From: Eublepharis macularius
Lineage: Eukaryota > Chordata > Lepidosauria > Squamata > Eublepharidae
DNA length: 64,000 nucleotides
Direction of reading: 5' to 3'
NCBI RefSeq assembly: GCF_028583425.1
Contig: NC_072791.1
Coordinates: 31,503,368 to 31,567,367 of the forward strand
Part shown: positions 1 to 9,990 of the stretch, piece after piece
Numbering within the stretch: position 1 is the stretch's first letter
Layout of the letters: each line of letters opens with the position of its first letter
The notes under the pieces: generated by a model
What the model saw: the letters and a program-made list of their open reading frames with translations, nothing else
Told to the model about the DNA's origin: nothing
Database searches by the model: none
Translations under genes and position numbers: made by a program

Positions 1-59
1 CACCATTTTATGTTGCGCAATGAGATCATCTGAATGATTGAGAGTTTTATGTCAGCCAA

Positions 60-175
60 GAGATTACTTCATGCTTCTGATGAAGTGGCTCCAAAAGTTT
101 ATGCCACAATAAATTTGTTAATCTTTTAAAAAATGGAGGAGAGGAGAATGATGTAAGCCCGTGACCCTATAGAAT
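60..175 (+). repeat. Fragments of foldback repeat and SINE tail
   Basis: Positions 60-130 match the half-unit of a foldback repeat seen many times in this window: a segment like 'cttctgatgaagtgg' and then an AAGTTTATGCCACAATAAA-like stretch. Positions 131-175 look like a short SINE tail. Both are degraded, and the call rests only on similarity to other copies in the window. Confidence 0.35.
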
Positions 176-302
176 GTTTCTCCATGTATGCCTTATGCCA
201 ATTTGATGCACCAGTGACGTCACCTGCAAGGCACCACATTCAGTTTTCATTGATCTTCAGGATTAAGATCAGGGCTGGCCCAAGGGTTTTTGATGCCGTA
301 GG

Positions 303-562
303 CAGGGCTTTTTTTCAGGGGGAACGCAGGGGAACGAAGTTCCAGGACCTCATGAAAATGGTCACATGGCTGGTGGCCCCGCCCCCTGATCTCCAGACAG
401 AGGGGAGTTTAGAATGCCCTCCGCACCACTGAGTGGCGCGGAGGGCAATCTCAACTCCCCTCTGTCTGGAGATCAGGGGGCAGGGCCACCAGCCATGTGA
501 CCATTTTCTCCGAGGGCAACCCACTGAGTTCTACCACCTCTTTTCCCAGAAAAAAAGCCCTG
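303..562. mobile_element. hAT-like foldback MITE with 8-bp target duplication
   Basis: The ends are perfect terminal inverted repeats, CAGGGCTTTTTTTC at the left and its complement at the right. The inner 55 bp on each side also form an almost perfect inverted repeat, so most of the 260-bp element is a hairpin. The flanks gccgtagg (295-302) and gtcatagg (563-570) look like an 8-bp target duplication with two transitions. TIRs of the CAGGG...CCCTG type with 8-bp duplications are typical of the hAT superfamily. There is no transposase, so this is a non-autonomous copy. Confidence 0.75.
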
Positions 563-925
563 GTCATAGGCAAACTGTATCTTTGGTGCTCCCCCCATTT
601 CAATAGACATACACAAACATAAAACATTAACTGGCTCATTCCAAGGGCTGCAATCCTAAATTGGGGTCAGGGTAACAATTAACTGCTGTTGGAGGATGTC
701 GTAGTTCCCTTGGCCAATCTAGTATAGGCAAAAGACCTCAGTCCCTGAAAAAAATTTCATTAATGACATAAATTTCCTAATATTTTTTGAGGTGAACATT
801 TCAGTGTGGTCGGATTTGGAAAGGGAGAACTCAATTTTGTTCTCTTCCAGATCTGATTGCAGGTTTTGAAAAATGAGTAAAAACATCCTTAGAAAGTCAC
901 ACTTTATGTCTTTCTTGTGCAAGAC
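563..925. other. No recognised feature
   Basis: AT-rich single-copy-looking sequence with only short, unconvincing reading frames. Confidence 0.5.
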
Positions 926-1124
926 AGCCAGTGCGGTGTTGTTAACTCCTCTACTTGAAGCCAGCTGGGGGATCGTGGGTCACCCATAGCTTCTCAGAGC
1001 TCTCTCACCCACCTCACAGGATGATTGCCATGAGGATAATAACAACAGACTTGTAAACTGTTCTGAGTGGACGTCAAGTTGTCCTGAAGGGCGGTATATA
1101 AATTGAATGCTGTTGTTGTTGTTA
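926..1124 (+). mobile_element. tRNA-derived SINE, family A (5' degraded)
   Basis: The body reads through 'gaagccagctggg', 'cacctcacaggatg' and 'gggcggtatataaattg' and ends in (GTT)n. This is the same body and tail as the better-preserved minus-strand copy at 12116-12370. The tRNA-like head is partly lost. The family is a high-copy squamate SINE; I do not assign a database name. Confidence 0.75.
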
Positions 1125-1470
1125 GCGTGTCAGATTGGAACTTGAGAGATATAGGTGTAAATTCCCTTAGCCATGGACCTCACTGGGGAGGGGGGGGAAT
1201 TTGGGCCAGTCACTCTTACAGCCTAACCTACCTCACAGGATTGTTGTGAGGATAATCGGGAAAGATGGATAACCAAATATGCTGCTTCTTGAAAAAAAGG
1301 TTCTTGAGCTTCTGGCTTCTTCAGTCAGTCTCACATGCACACATTCAGCCTAACCCACCTCACAGGGTTGGTGTAAGGATAAAAATGGCGGACAGGAGAA
1401 CAATGTAAGCCACTTTGGGCCCTCACTGGGGAGAAAAGTGAGGTATAAATGAAGTAAATAGACCAGCAAA
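1125..1470 (+). mobile_element. Two degraded SINE family A copies
   Basis: One copy occupies about 1125-1290, with 'gggccagtcactct', 'acctacctcacaggattg' and 'tgtgaggataat'. A second occupies about 1325-1470, with 'cctaacccacctcacaggg', 'ggagaaaagtgaggtataaatg' type body and an AAGTAAATA tail. Together with 926-1124 they form a cluster of three SINE pieces in the same orientation. Confidence 0.65.
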
Positions 1471-1935
1471 AACATGGCAGCTGTACATTGTAGACAGTTA
1501 TATTGTATATACACTTTCCCTTTTCTTTCGGTAAAGCAAAGGCCAGATTCTGGCTCGATGATCCCTCTTCACTGTACGTTTTCATAAAGGCCCTGTCCAA
1601 GGTCTCTCTAGAAGCTCAAAACTGCTGTCCTCACATTTCTCCTTGATCTGCAAAAACCTTTTCCTAGTTTAAAAAAAAAAAGTGATGAAAAGCGCCCCAA
1701 GCCTCTCATGCAAAGCCTTTATCATCTTTCCTTTCAGGCCTTGAATGTTCTCAATAAGGATGTTCTGTTTGAAGGAACATTTTTAAATGGGTCCTAGCAG
1801 AAGCTTTGTGCTTTTAATAGCTTCACGACAGACAGAACTTTACCAGCATCGCTGCACACACTCTCCTGGCAAGTTGATGCAGTGTACCTGCTGGATTTCT
1901 GTCTGTTACTTACCTGTCAAAAACACAGACCTTCT
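1471..1935. other. No recognised feature
   Basis: Contains a short A-run near 1671-1680 but no coding signal or repeat that I recognise. Confidence 0.5.
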
Positions 1936-2090
1936 GACCAGTGTGGTGCAGGGGTGAGAGTGTCAGGTTGGAATCCTCATTCCGCCACGCAAGCTCACTG
2001 GGTGAACTTTGATCGGCAACTCTCTCTCGGTCTAACCTGCCTCGAAGGGTTGTTTTGAGGATAAAATGAATGAGGCAAAACAATGATGGT
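1936..2090 (+). mobile_element. SINE family A, partial
   Basis: Begins with 'ccagtgtggtgcagggg', a degraded tRNA-like head. It continues through 'aacctgcctcgaagggttg' and 'gaggataaaatgaatgaggc', which matches the body of other family A copies. The 3' tail is missing. Confidence 0.65.
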
Positions 2091-2881
2091 TAGCAAATTA
2101 ACTTACAGCTTTTACAATAAGCGTTTATTAATCAATGGTTATTTTTTTATTTATCAGTTAACTATCAAGAGGGTGGGTGGGCAGCCTAGTCTTTCACTCC
2201 TCCCCTACCCCTGAAACTTGCTCAATTGGCAAACTGTTCTTAGAAGTCGGAGCAATTTCTACTACTATTTTTTTCCATCTGGTTTCATTCAACTTAACCT
2301 TTGTGTCTTCTCTCGTTATCCATGGAAGAACATGGATAAAATTGTTTAAAGTGAATCACCATGACCATTAAGAGTTTCCCTTTCTTAAGGATATCACTAA
2401 CGTAACAGCGTAACCTGATCACACTGATGTCAGGTAAGGTGACTTCTGTTCTCCAGAGTTACTATTTAAAAATCAACACCAATCAGTGCTGCCGTTTTTT
2501 TGCTGTTCTCTGCTCGTCCTAAACGTCTCCTGATTTCCATCGATTTTCAGCTAGACTGCAGCGGTTCCAAGATTTCCCCAGCTAGCTGCTTCTATGCCCT
2601 GTGGTACAATTCATCAGATCTTGCTGGTTCAAATTAATTTAAATTGATTTCAGGACGTGGGAGGCCCTGGCTTCCTAATTCATTTGTCCATATACTACCT
2701 TGTAGAAATCAGTGTCAGCCTGCCTTTGTAAGGATTTGGAGCATGATCTAAGGATTTAAAACGAGTTCTCATTTACCTACATATATCGCCATTGATCATT
2801 CCAAATTATATTTTAACATACGCAGAGAAAGGTCATAGCCAACCATTTGTGAGATGGATCGAGCAATTTGAATACTCCAAA

Positions 2882-2918
<37 letters not shown>

Positions 2919-3207
2919 CAGTAGCTCACTGCAGAATATCAAGGGCACAATAAAGAAGAGAGGTAAGCGCAGATTGAAAAAGCCACACACTGGGTACTTT
3001 CTTGAACCCGGTGCTGCTCTGCAAGGAAAGGAGATATTCTCACACATGCTGGGGAGCTTTGGAGGAAGGGCTTTGAAGTGATTTGAAGGGAAAGCACTCT
3101 TCTTGGACACAGAATTGTGGGGTGGATGGCTGATAGTTTTTGCAGCCCATTCTAGTACATGTTGTGTGAACATTTCCGTGTATGTGAGTGAACACACACA
3201 TGAGACC
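2091..3207. other. Non-coding stretch with a (TC)n microsatellite
   Basis: No gene seen. A (TC)n run of about 29 bases lies at 2885-2913. The open frame crossing it on the minus strand translates the repeat as Glu-Arg and is not a credible gene. Confidence 0.6.
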
Positions 3208-3367
3208 CTATTTGCCTGAAAGGAAGACTAGGGTTTTTCCCAGGAGTGCCACCAGCAAAAAATTAGAAGTTGCCTTAAATTCTCATACATGCAATTATAC
3301 AGTTTTTAAAATGTGAGTAATTTGGGGTGAGACTTACATTCCGGGTCATTTCCTTTCAGGCAAATAG
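3208..3367. mobile_element. Small MITE with 18-bp perfect inverted ends
   Basis: CTATTTGCCTGAAAGGAA at 3208-3225 is repeated as its exact reverse complement at 3350-3367, giving a 160-bp unit. No clear target duplication flanks it and there is no coding content. This looks like an old non-autonomous DNA transposon, but the family is not identifiable by eye. Confidence 0.55.
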
Positions 3368-4240
3368 AGTGATATTAGTTTTAGTGTAGACAGGTCAGAA
3401 GAGGAAAGCAAGGCCTCCCCTCATCAGAATAGTATCCTTGAGAGAGGAGGGGGAGAAAAAGAGGATACAGCTTTCACCTTCCCCAGTGGCAGGCAGGTAG
3501 CTCATACTAACTGTAAGGCAGGCAGAGCTGCAATGACAGGGGAATAGAGGCAGATGTGAGGGTTATCAGTTCAGTCCCTCTGTTCAAAGATCAGAAGACA
3601 GGCCAAATCCTTCCTGATAAGATGGTGAGGCTGCCTAGATTTTTTTCTCTTTTGATCTGCTTCTACTGTTTAAAAAGCCAGGCTTCCACGGATCCCCTTG
3701 AGTTCTTGATATATGGACAAAAGTTCATGGAAAGAACTCTTTAACACACACACACACCTCATTTTTATGCAACATACCACCATCACTATAGTAGCAGAAC
3801 AGTAATAGTAAAGTGCCTGGCCTGCTTGTCAATCATGAAAGCAGCAAAGCCAAGCTACTCTCAAAGAAGGCTGGGGTCTTTACATACTTGCAGGTGTACA
3901 AGAAAATGGGGTGATTTTTTCTGTTGACTTCCAAGGAGTCTGATGAGGATTGAAAGGGTTTGGGAGCTCAGAATGTTGAGTGGGGGGGGGGGGAGAAGGG
4001 GGTTAAACTGCTCAAGCCCCTGAAAATCTATAGAGAGGGAGGTGCGAGTGGATGGGCTCTGAGTTGCTTTTCCTTCCTACAATTAATTGGGATCGTGATA
4101 TTTTAAAACATTTATATTTACAGCCATCAGCCAAAAGAACTTGTTTCTGAAGAGGGGAGAAGGAAGAAAACAAACATCCAAGTTGATGCTAAATGTAGAG
4201 ATATCCCTCTATGGTGCAGATTTGATGCTGTGTTTGTCCT
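3368..4240. other. No recognised feature
   Basis: Contains a short (CA)n at about 3745-3756 and a G-run at about 3981-3992. No coding sequence or known repeat is recognised. Confidence 0.5.
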
Positions 4241-4244
4241 GGAA

Positions 4245-4470
4245 AGGTCTGCAGCTGAGTGGTAGAGTGTCTGCGCTGTATGCAGAAGGTCCCAGATTTA
4301 ATTCCTAGCATCTCCAGTTAAGAGGATCAAGTAGTAGGTGTGAAATACCTCAGCCAGAGATGCTGGAGAGCCATTTCCAGTCAGAGTAGGCCATACTGAC
4401 TTTGAAAAGCCAATGTTCTGATTCAGTGCAAGGCAACTCCATGAGTTTAATTTGTGGTGAATACAGACAG
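4245..4470 (+). mobile_element. tRNA-derived SINE, family B
   Basis: A second SINE family with a tRNA-like head: 'cagctgagtggtagagtg', a 'tgtatgcagaaggtccc' segment, then 'catctccagttaagaggatc' and 'ggagagccatttccagtc'. It ends in a 'gattcagtgcaaggc' motif. Other copies lie at about 16465, 20540, 31590 and, on the minus strand, 42195. Confidence 0.8.
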
Positions 4471-4929
4471 AGGCTGAGGCATCATCCAAATCAGAGATGT
4501 GAGAGAATCGGACAAGGAAGGATCAAATCATCTTTAGCTGGGAGTGAGAACTGTTGATTCAGGAGGATCTGAGAATTCTCAGTGCCTGCAATATTGTGTG
4601 GAATGGCTACGCAGCCACACCTTTCCCATAATATCTCACACCCTGCTCCCAGGCACAAGTGTGTACATTTTTTAAATTAAACCAAAGTGCATAGGCCAGG
4701 GCTGCTAAACCCTGCCTCATCCCACATTTTATTGCTCTGCTTGAAGTATATTTTCTCCCACAAGGGAGGGGGCATAGTCCAGATTCTCCTCACTCCTGTG
4801 TTCTTTGTTAAAAGGGGGGGGGAGGACCACTCCCACTTCTACCTGACACTTGAGGATCCCAGGAAAGGAGGGGAAAGCTCTCTCACATCCTCCCGTGCTC
4901 TCGTCAGTTGAAAGTTTACACTGTTATCT
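4471..4929. other. No recognised feature
   Basis: No coding signal. A G-run lies at about 4814-4823. Short open frames here are not supported. Confidence 0.5.
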
Positions 4930-5010
4930 TAAGAGAACTGTGATTCTCGAAAGCTTATGCTACAATAAAATTGGTTAGTCTTAAAGGTGCTACTGGACTC
5001 TTTTTGACTT
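4930..5010 (+). repeat. Foldback repeat, half copy
   Basis: Contains 'ctcgaaagcttatgctac', 'aataaaattggttagtc' and 'ttaaaggtgctactggactc'. This is the right arm of the foldback family seen complete at 18063-18210 and 19660-19802. Confidence 0.7.
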
Positions 5011-5082
5011 AAATACAGTTACACCCTTCTATGCCCATTGATGTCAACTGACTTAAAGGGTGCAGCTGTGTTTAAGGCTGCA

Positions 5083-5135
5083 CTTTTACAGTGCAACCCT
5101 AAACAGAATTACTCCAGTCTAAGCCCATCGATTGA
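5083..5135 (+). repeat. Half copy of a palindromic MITE
   Basis: 'cagtgcaaccctaaacag' followed by 'ttactccagtctaagccc' is one arm of the palindromic element that is complete at 8282-8370. Confidence 0.6.
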
Positions 5136-6029
5136 TTTATTACTTGCCTAAAATGTGGGTGTTTTCTCCTACCTGCCTCCAGTTTGGGAAGGGTGAGAGA
5201 TGCAGTCCCTGAGAAATGCATGCTGAATATTAGGGGAGGGGTACCCTCAGGAAATATGTTTCCTATTGAAACCAAAAGAAATGACTCCCAGATTGATTTT
5301 GCAGTTAGACTAACTTTATTTCAGATATTAAAAGATCCCGCTCCAGTTTTTAAAATGCCATATTACTACCTTGCTCTAAACCCGGCTTTCTTTGTTTGTG
5401 CAACCATACATGCTAACACCAAACACTTTGTTATGTTCATAGTCCAAATGAATGAATGCAGTAAGAAGATTGTCAAATTCTTCATTCTCCTTAGAACTAA
5501 ATTCAGTCTGGCTTGATCAAATGTACCCCCCAAAATACACAAATTTAAACAGAATGCTCCTGAAGAGGAATGCACTCACCCATATTAAAATAGAATTAGG
5601 GAATAAAACAAGAATATATAGGGAATATAACGGGAAGCTTTCTGTTGCCTGTTTAGAAATTTGTTTCACTGTGTTAATTGTCCATTCTTCTTCAGTCGCC
5701 TTTAAAAGGGTACTTCTAGGGTTGGGGGCTTCTTTCCCACTTTTCATGTCCTGACTGCAGATGGCGCTGAGTTATCATCACACACAGTATAAAGGAGAAG
5801 GACCACAGTAAATAACTACCATGAGGGATGGGGGAAAAGAGGATGAAGGCGGGAAGAGAGACAAAAAGTGTTGCTTTATGGTCAAATTAAAAGAAGTCTC
5901 AGGCCTGAGGTACAGATAATCACATTCCTGAAAGTGACATGATTTAGGAAGGTAAAACTTTATGCTGGCTTGGTAAGGATAAGTGAGGCTTTATAGAGCT
6001 GGGAAATGTTTTTTCTGATCCAGTGGGAT
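5136..6029. other. No recognised feature
   Basis: Several short overlapping frames occur on both strands at 5180-5760, but none resembles a known protein and none has supporting splice or promoter structure. Confidence 0.45.
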
Positions 6030-6135
6030 AGCCATGTTAGTCTATTGTAGCAAAACTAAACAGAAGTCCAACGGCACCATGAAGACTAACAACATTCAGT
6101 CCCGTTATCAGCTTTCATGAGACAGAGCTCACTTC
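6030..6135. repeat. Foldback repeat fragment
   Basis: 'gtccaacggcaccatgaag', 'actaacaacattcag' and 'gctcacttcttcatattc' are diverged left-arm motifs of the foldback family. Confidence 0.55.
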
Positions 6136-6252
6136 TTCATATTCAATAGGAGAAAGAAACCCTGTTACTTAAGTTTAACGGAAAATTACAAAAGAGGAGG
6201 GGAAAGAGGGACGAGTTGAGCAGAGAGAGTCTTAGTGTGAGGTAAAGTCTGT

Positions 6253-6475
6253 AATTTTCTGCTGGATCAGACCAGTGGTCCATCTAATCCAGCATCTTGT
6301 CTCACACAGAGGCCAACCCGTTACTCTGGAGGGCCAGCAACAGGGCACAGAGGCCAAGGCCTTCCAGTGATGTTGCCTTCTGGACCTGCTATCCAGCGGT
6401 ATACTGCCTCTGAATGTGGAGGCTCTCTTTAATCACCACAGCTGGTAGCCACTGACAGAGTGATCCTTCGTGACC
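6253..6475 (+). repeat. Dispersed repeat fragment, probably LINE-derived
   Basis: Motifs such as 'ggatcagaccagtggtcc', 'atctaatccagcatcttg' and 'actgcctctgaatgtggagg' belong to a very common squamate dispersed repeat. I recognise the repeat but cannot place its family with certainty; a LINE 3' region is likely. Confidence 0.55.
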
Positions 6476-7475
6476 TAACTGCCGTAACATTTCCCCCCAA
6501 ACGGCACAGGCAAACCCCAGAATTTTTCATTGGGCTGTATTTCAATATGTTGACAGCAGCTTTTTCTTGATAAACTGGAGCCCTCCTTTGACCAGACTAT
6601 TAAAAAACATCATCTAGAAAGTTTCTGCTCAATTTGAGCTTTGTAGCCAGCATGCAAAAGTTTATTCAAACACAGTAAAACCCCACTTGGCCCTTTGACT
6701 TTGCCTAATCATATACTTCCCTGCACAGAAGCCCCAAAATAGACACACTGGGCCAGTCGAGGGAGATGATGATGGCTGGAAGGGCACGTTCTTCCTGCTG
6801 GGGAATTAACTATTGATCACTATCCCAGAAGCTTCCTCATACCTCCTTTTTATGGGCTGCTGCAGGGCTGGTTCAAGGACAGCCAAATTAGCCTTCATGT
6901 TTGCCTCCTCCTCAGTAAAGGTGACTTCCTCGTACAGTTCTTTTCACCCCTTCTTTGGCTGCTTGCTCCTTCTCTGTGTTTTGCTCAAAGATGCTCTTCT
7001 CTTAATGTTTTGGCTGCCTTGCTTGGAAGATTATCCTCCTTTCCTCTCGTTCTGTTCCTCTGACTCAGCTTCATGTCCACACTTCTAATTATGAGAAAGG
7101 TAAGCTATATTTTAGTTAAATCTGTTTTAAATGGATAAGGCCCATCTCCTTCTAGTCAAAGGTTTTTTTCCCCTTCTGTTGATGCAACTCAATTGTAAAT
7201 GTGGCAGCAGCAATGGGCAGCATCATATGCAGCTGCAGAGGGCTGATTCACCCCCCCCCCCATCATCTCCAGGTGAACAGTTAACTCCACCCTTGCTAGC
7301 TCTGAGAAAAGAGCAGTTGAGAAAATCTCACCTTTTATGCAGTATTTTATACCAACTGGAGATACTGGAGAGCTAAAACTTGATCGCTGCTTTTATAGAT
7401 TTGGGTAGCACGTAGAACCAATTGTGCCTTGAAACTGTTTCATTTCCACACTGAAAAAGGAAGAGTTGTTTTAAT
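6476..7475. other. No recognised feature
   Basis: Short frames occur at 6813-7088 and 7131-7376 but resemble nothing I know. A C-run lies at about 7250-7261. Confidence 0.45.
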
Positions 7476-7600
7476 GGTATGATTTGAGTCCGTTGGTACC
7501 TTAGAGACTAATGAAATGTTCAAGGTGTAAGCTTTTGAGAGTCAGAGCTCCCTTCTTCAGACACGAGTAGGAAAGGAGATCTCTGAGCCTTTATATCCCA
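7476..7600. repeat. Foldback repeat fragment
   Basis: 'gagtccgttggtaccttag', 'gtaagcttttgagagtcag' and 'gctcccttcttcagacac' are left-arm motifs of the same foldback family. Confidence 0.6.
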
Positions 7601-7734
7601 GCCAAAAGATGGGTGGGGTGTTACAAGGGAAGGTATAATGGTGTAAACACCCCACCCACCTTGTAGTGTTGCCAGCTGCCTGGAGGAAAAAAGTCCTGTC
7701 TCTTTAATACTCAAGGAATAGAGCTGTACTATAA

Positions 7735-8048
7735 TGAAATGGTTTAGTGAGATGCTTTGGTAAAGGGACAGGAACTGTAGACTATACTACTGTGTACTGT
7801 CTGTGAATGTAGATATGATCTTACTGGGCAGTTTCCACTTCATTTACTATGTCACATCAAATTACTTATGTTTCATCACTGTATTCCTGTATTCAAATTG
7901 TATGCTTCTTTTCAAATTTCTGCTATGCATTCCCTGTTGTATTGTTTATTGAATGTCCCCAATGCTGATCATATTGACTCACACTGTATAATCCACCTTG
8001 GATCTCAGTGAGAAAGGGAGACTATAAAAAACATAAATAAATAAAATA
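7735..8048 (+). mobile_element. LINE 3' end (L2/CR1-like), copy 1
   Basis: Shares order and wording with 34965-35258: 'ggaactgtagactatac', 'tgtactgtctg', 'cctgttgtattgtttattg', 'atccaccttgga', 'agactataaaaaacataaa'. The longer copy at 34445-35258 joins the end of a reverse-transcriptase frame, which identifies this as a non-LTR retrotransposon 3' untranslated region. Confidence 0.7.
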
Positions 8049-8281
8049 ATACAGGTGTAATGGCATGTCATTGACTTCTAGGCCTGTTCGCAACTGTAGG
8101 TTGATTCCAAACAAAATCCCATTTTCCGTCTTCCCACTGCAGACCCCGCCCCATGTTGTTCCTTAGGATCCTCTATCCCCCTGGGAGTAGCATTTTGTGG
8201 AGTTCAGTGCAGTGCAATGGGAGGGGGGAGACAGGAAAATTCTCTTTGGCTGATAGAATGTTCTTGGGTACTAAAAAACTA

Positions 8282-8370
8282 ACAGTACAATCCTGTGCAG
8301 ACCTACCCGATCTGAGCCCATTGATTTTCATGGGCTTAGACTAGAGTAACTCTGCATAGGACCACATTGT
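8282..8370. mobile_element. Palindromic MITE, about 90 bp
   Basis: The left arm (acagtacaatcctgtgcag... to ...gagcccat) is the imperfect reverse complement of the right arm (atgggcttagactagag... to ...accacattgt), with a loop of a few bases. Half copies occur at 5083-5135 and 31800-31860. Confidence 0.65.
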
Positions 8371-9118
8371 AAATTTGCTTACATGTATTATTGAAAAATT
8401 CCTTATTATACCATTTTTAGTTGAAAGGACGAACAATACTAATTATTGAACAACATTGACTTGTATGCAAATATAAGACAACTCTTTTTCTTTCTTTCTG
8501 GGGGAAAAACCTAGCCTTGTACTTGAGTAACTACTGTGCAGTATGCTTTTGTCAGTACATAACGATTTTGAAATGCAGGAAAATCTAATCAATTTCACGC
8601 AAGCTATGTGCTTAGGACAATTGAAATGCCAAAATTGCGAAATGCAGCAAACTCCGTCTCACGCTAATTTTAGACATATGCTGTGGCACATATCACTGAA
8701 AGGCACAGTGACTTCTACAGAGCTAAGAAAGGCACTTCTCTACTTTGAGAAATGTGGGAATAATTCATGTGTACTTTATTGTAGAATCAATGCAAGTATT
8801 ATTGTATTGGTGAAAAATGGAAAATTAGTTGTACCATGATGATGGTGAATCTTTAGTGAATAAGATGTGGGGTTAAATCAGAGCTGGATGCTCTGTTTCT
8901 GTTTCTTTTTTTTACCATGAAGGGCAGGACTAGCTAAATTTTGCATATACCTGTAGGTTTTTTTCTGTCACTGGGTGTTTATTAGCTTTGGGGGTTTCTT
9001 ACAAGCTGATAATAATTGCACTGGTTTTGATTTGATTCTTGTGGAAATCACTCAAACCACATAAAGGAGTTAAGTTTCAGAAAATTGTTATTGGTGAAGA
9101 GTGTTATTCATTTTCACA
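8371..9118. other. No recognised feature
   Basis: AT-rich sequence. The 98-codon frame at 8543-8839 is cysteine-rich but I recognise no domain and see no gene structure around it. Confidence 0.45.
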
Positions 9119-9990
9119 TTTTTTTAATAATAAAGTTTTATTAAAATTTCTAAACTTCTTATTAGCCCTGTGGCGCAGAGTGGTAAGCTGCAGTACTGCA
9201 GCCCATGCTCTGCTCACGACCTGAGTTTGATCCTGGTGAAAGACAGGTTCAAGTAGCCGGCTCAAGGTTGACTCAGCCTTCCATCCTTCCGAGGTCGATA
9301 AAATGAGTACCGAGCTTCCTGGGGGTAAAGTGTAGATGACTGGGGAAGCCTGCCAAGAAAATGTTGGGAAGTGAAGTCCCCCCATGAATCAGTAATGACT
9401 CGGTGCTTTCACAGGGGACTACCTCTACCTACCTAAACTTGATTATAAAAACATACAAAAAAGACATGTTTCTAAAAGATGAAACAAAGGAAGAAAAAAG
9501 AAAAAGAGAAAAAAGAAAAAAAGAAAAAATATAAAAATAGGAATACATACCAATTTTCTCTTTGAAAAGGTATAGCAATATGACATATTATATACGAACT
9601 CTAAGACTACCATAAGTAACTACTTCTCTTTTCCATCTAAACATTCTTTCTCTCTCCCTAATCTTCAAAAGTACAAATCATTAGGTCATTTCTTTCTGTT
9701 TCTCACAAAACGTCTATAAGAGGTTTCCAGATAATCAGATATTTGTCTAGTGTCTTTTCCCTGATCAAAGATGTCAGTTTAGTTTACCCATCTCGGCATA
9801 GTCTGTCATTTTCTCCAGCCACTCTTCTATCGTAGGTAATATTGTCACTTTCCATTTTTTTTAGTGTATAACAGTCTCGCTGCTGTTGTCATATACAAAA
9901 AAGTGTGCCATGTGTACCTTCTGTTTGTCCATTAAACCCAATAAAAAGGCTATTTTCACAAATTTTGCTTTGACATCCAAAAAGAGATAC
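9119..9990 (-). mobile_element. L1 LINE 3' end, interrupted by a SINE
   Basis: Read on the minus strand, 9985-9785 gives the C-terminal end of an L1-type ORF2, with motifs like WKVTILPTIEEWLEKM and ending EMGKLN then a stop. After it come a polypyrimidine tract (about 9475-9530), a 3' untranslated region with AATAAA-type signals, and a T-run at about 9119 that would be the poly(A) tail. It is 5' truncated. The Sauria-type SINE at 9158-9432 is inserted into its 3' UTR. Confidence 0.7.
9158..9432 (+). mobile_element. Sauria-type SINE nested in L1
   Basis: A tRNA-like head (agccctgtggcgcagagtgg ... gagtttgatcctgg) is followed by a body with 'ccttccgaggtcgataaaat' and 'gggggtaaagtgtagatgac'. The tail is 'ggactacctctacctacc', the short repeated end expected of a SINE mobilised by Bov-B-type LINE machinery. 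CTAAACTT occurs on both sides (9150-9157 and 9433-9440) as the target duplication. Confidence 0.85.

Noticed and set aside
2885..2913. CRISPR-like or other regular array
   Set aside because: It is a simple (TC)n microsatellite; no spacer-repeat structure occurs anywhere in this vertebrate window.
2796..3197. 133-codon minus-strand frame
   Set aside because: It runs through a (TC)n repeat read as Glu-Arg and has no domain or gene structure.
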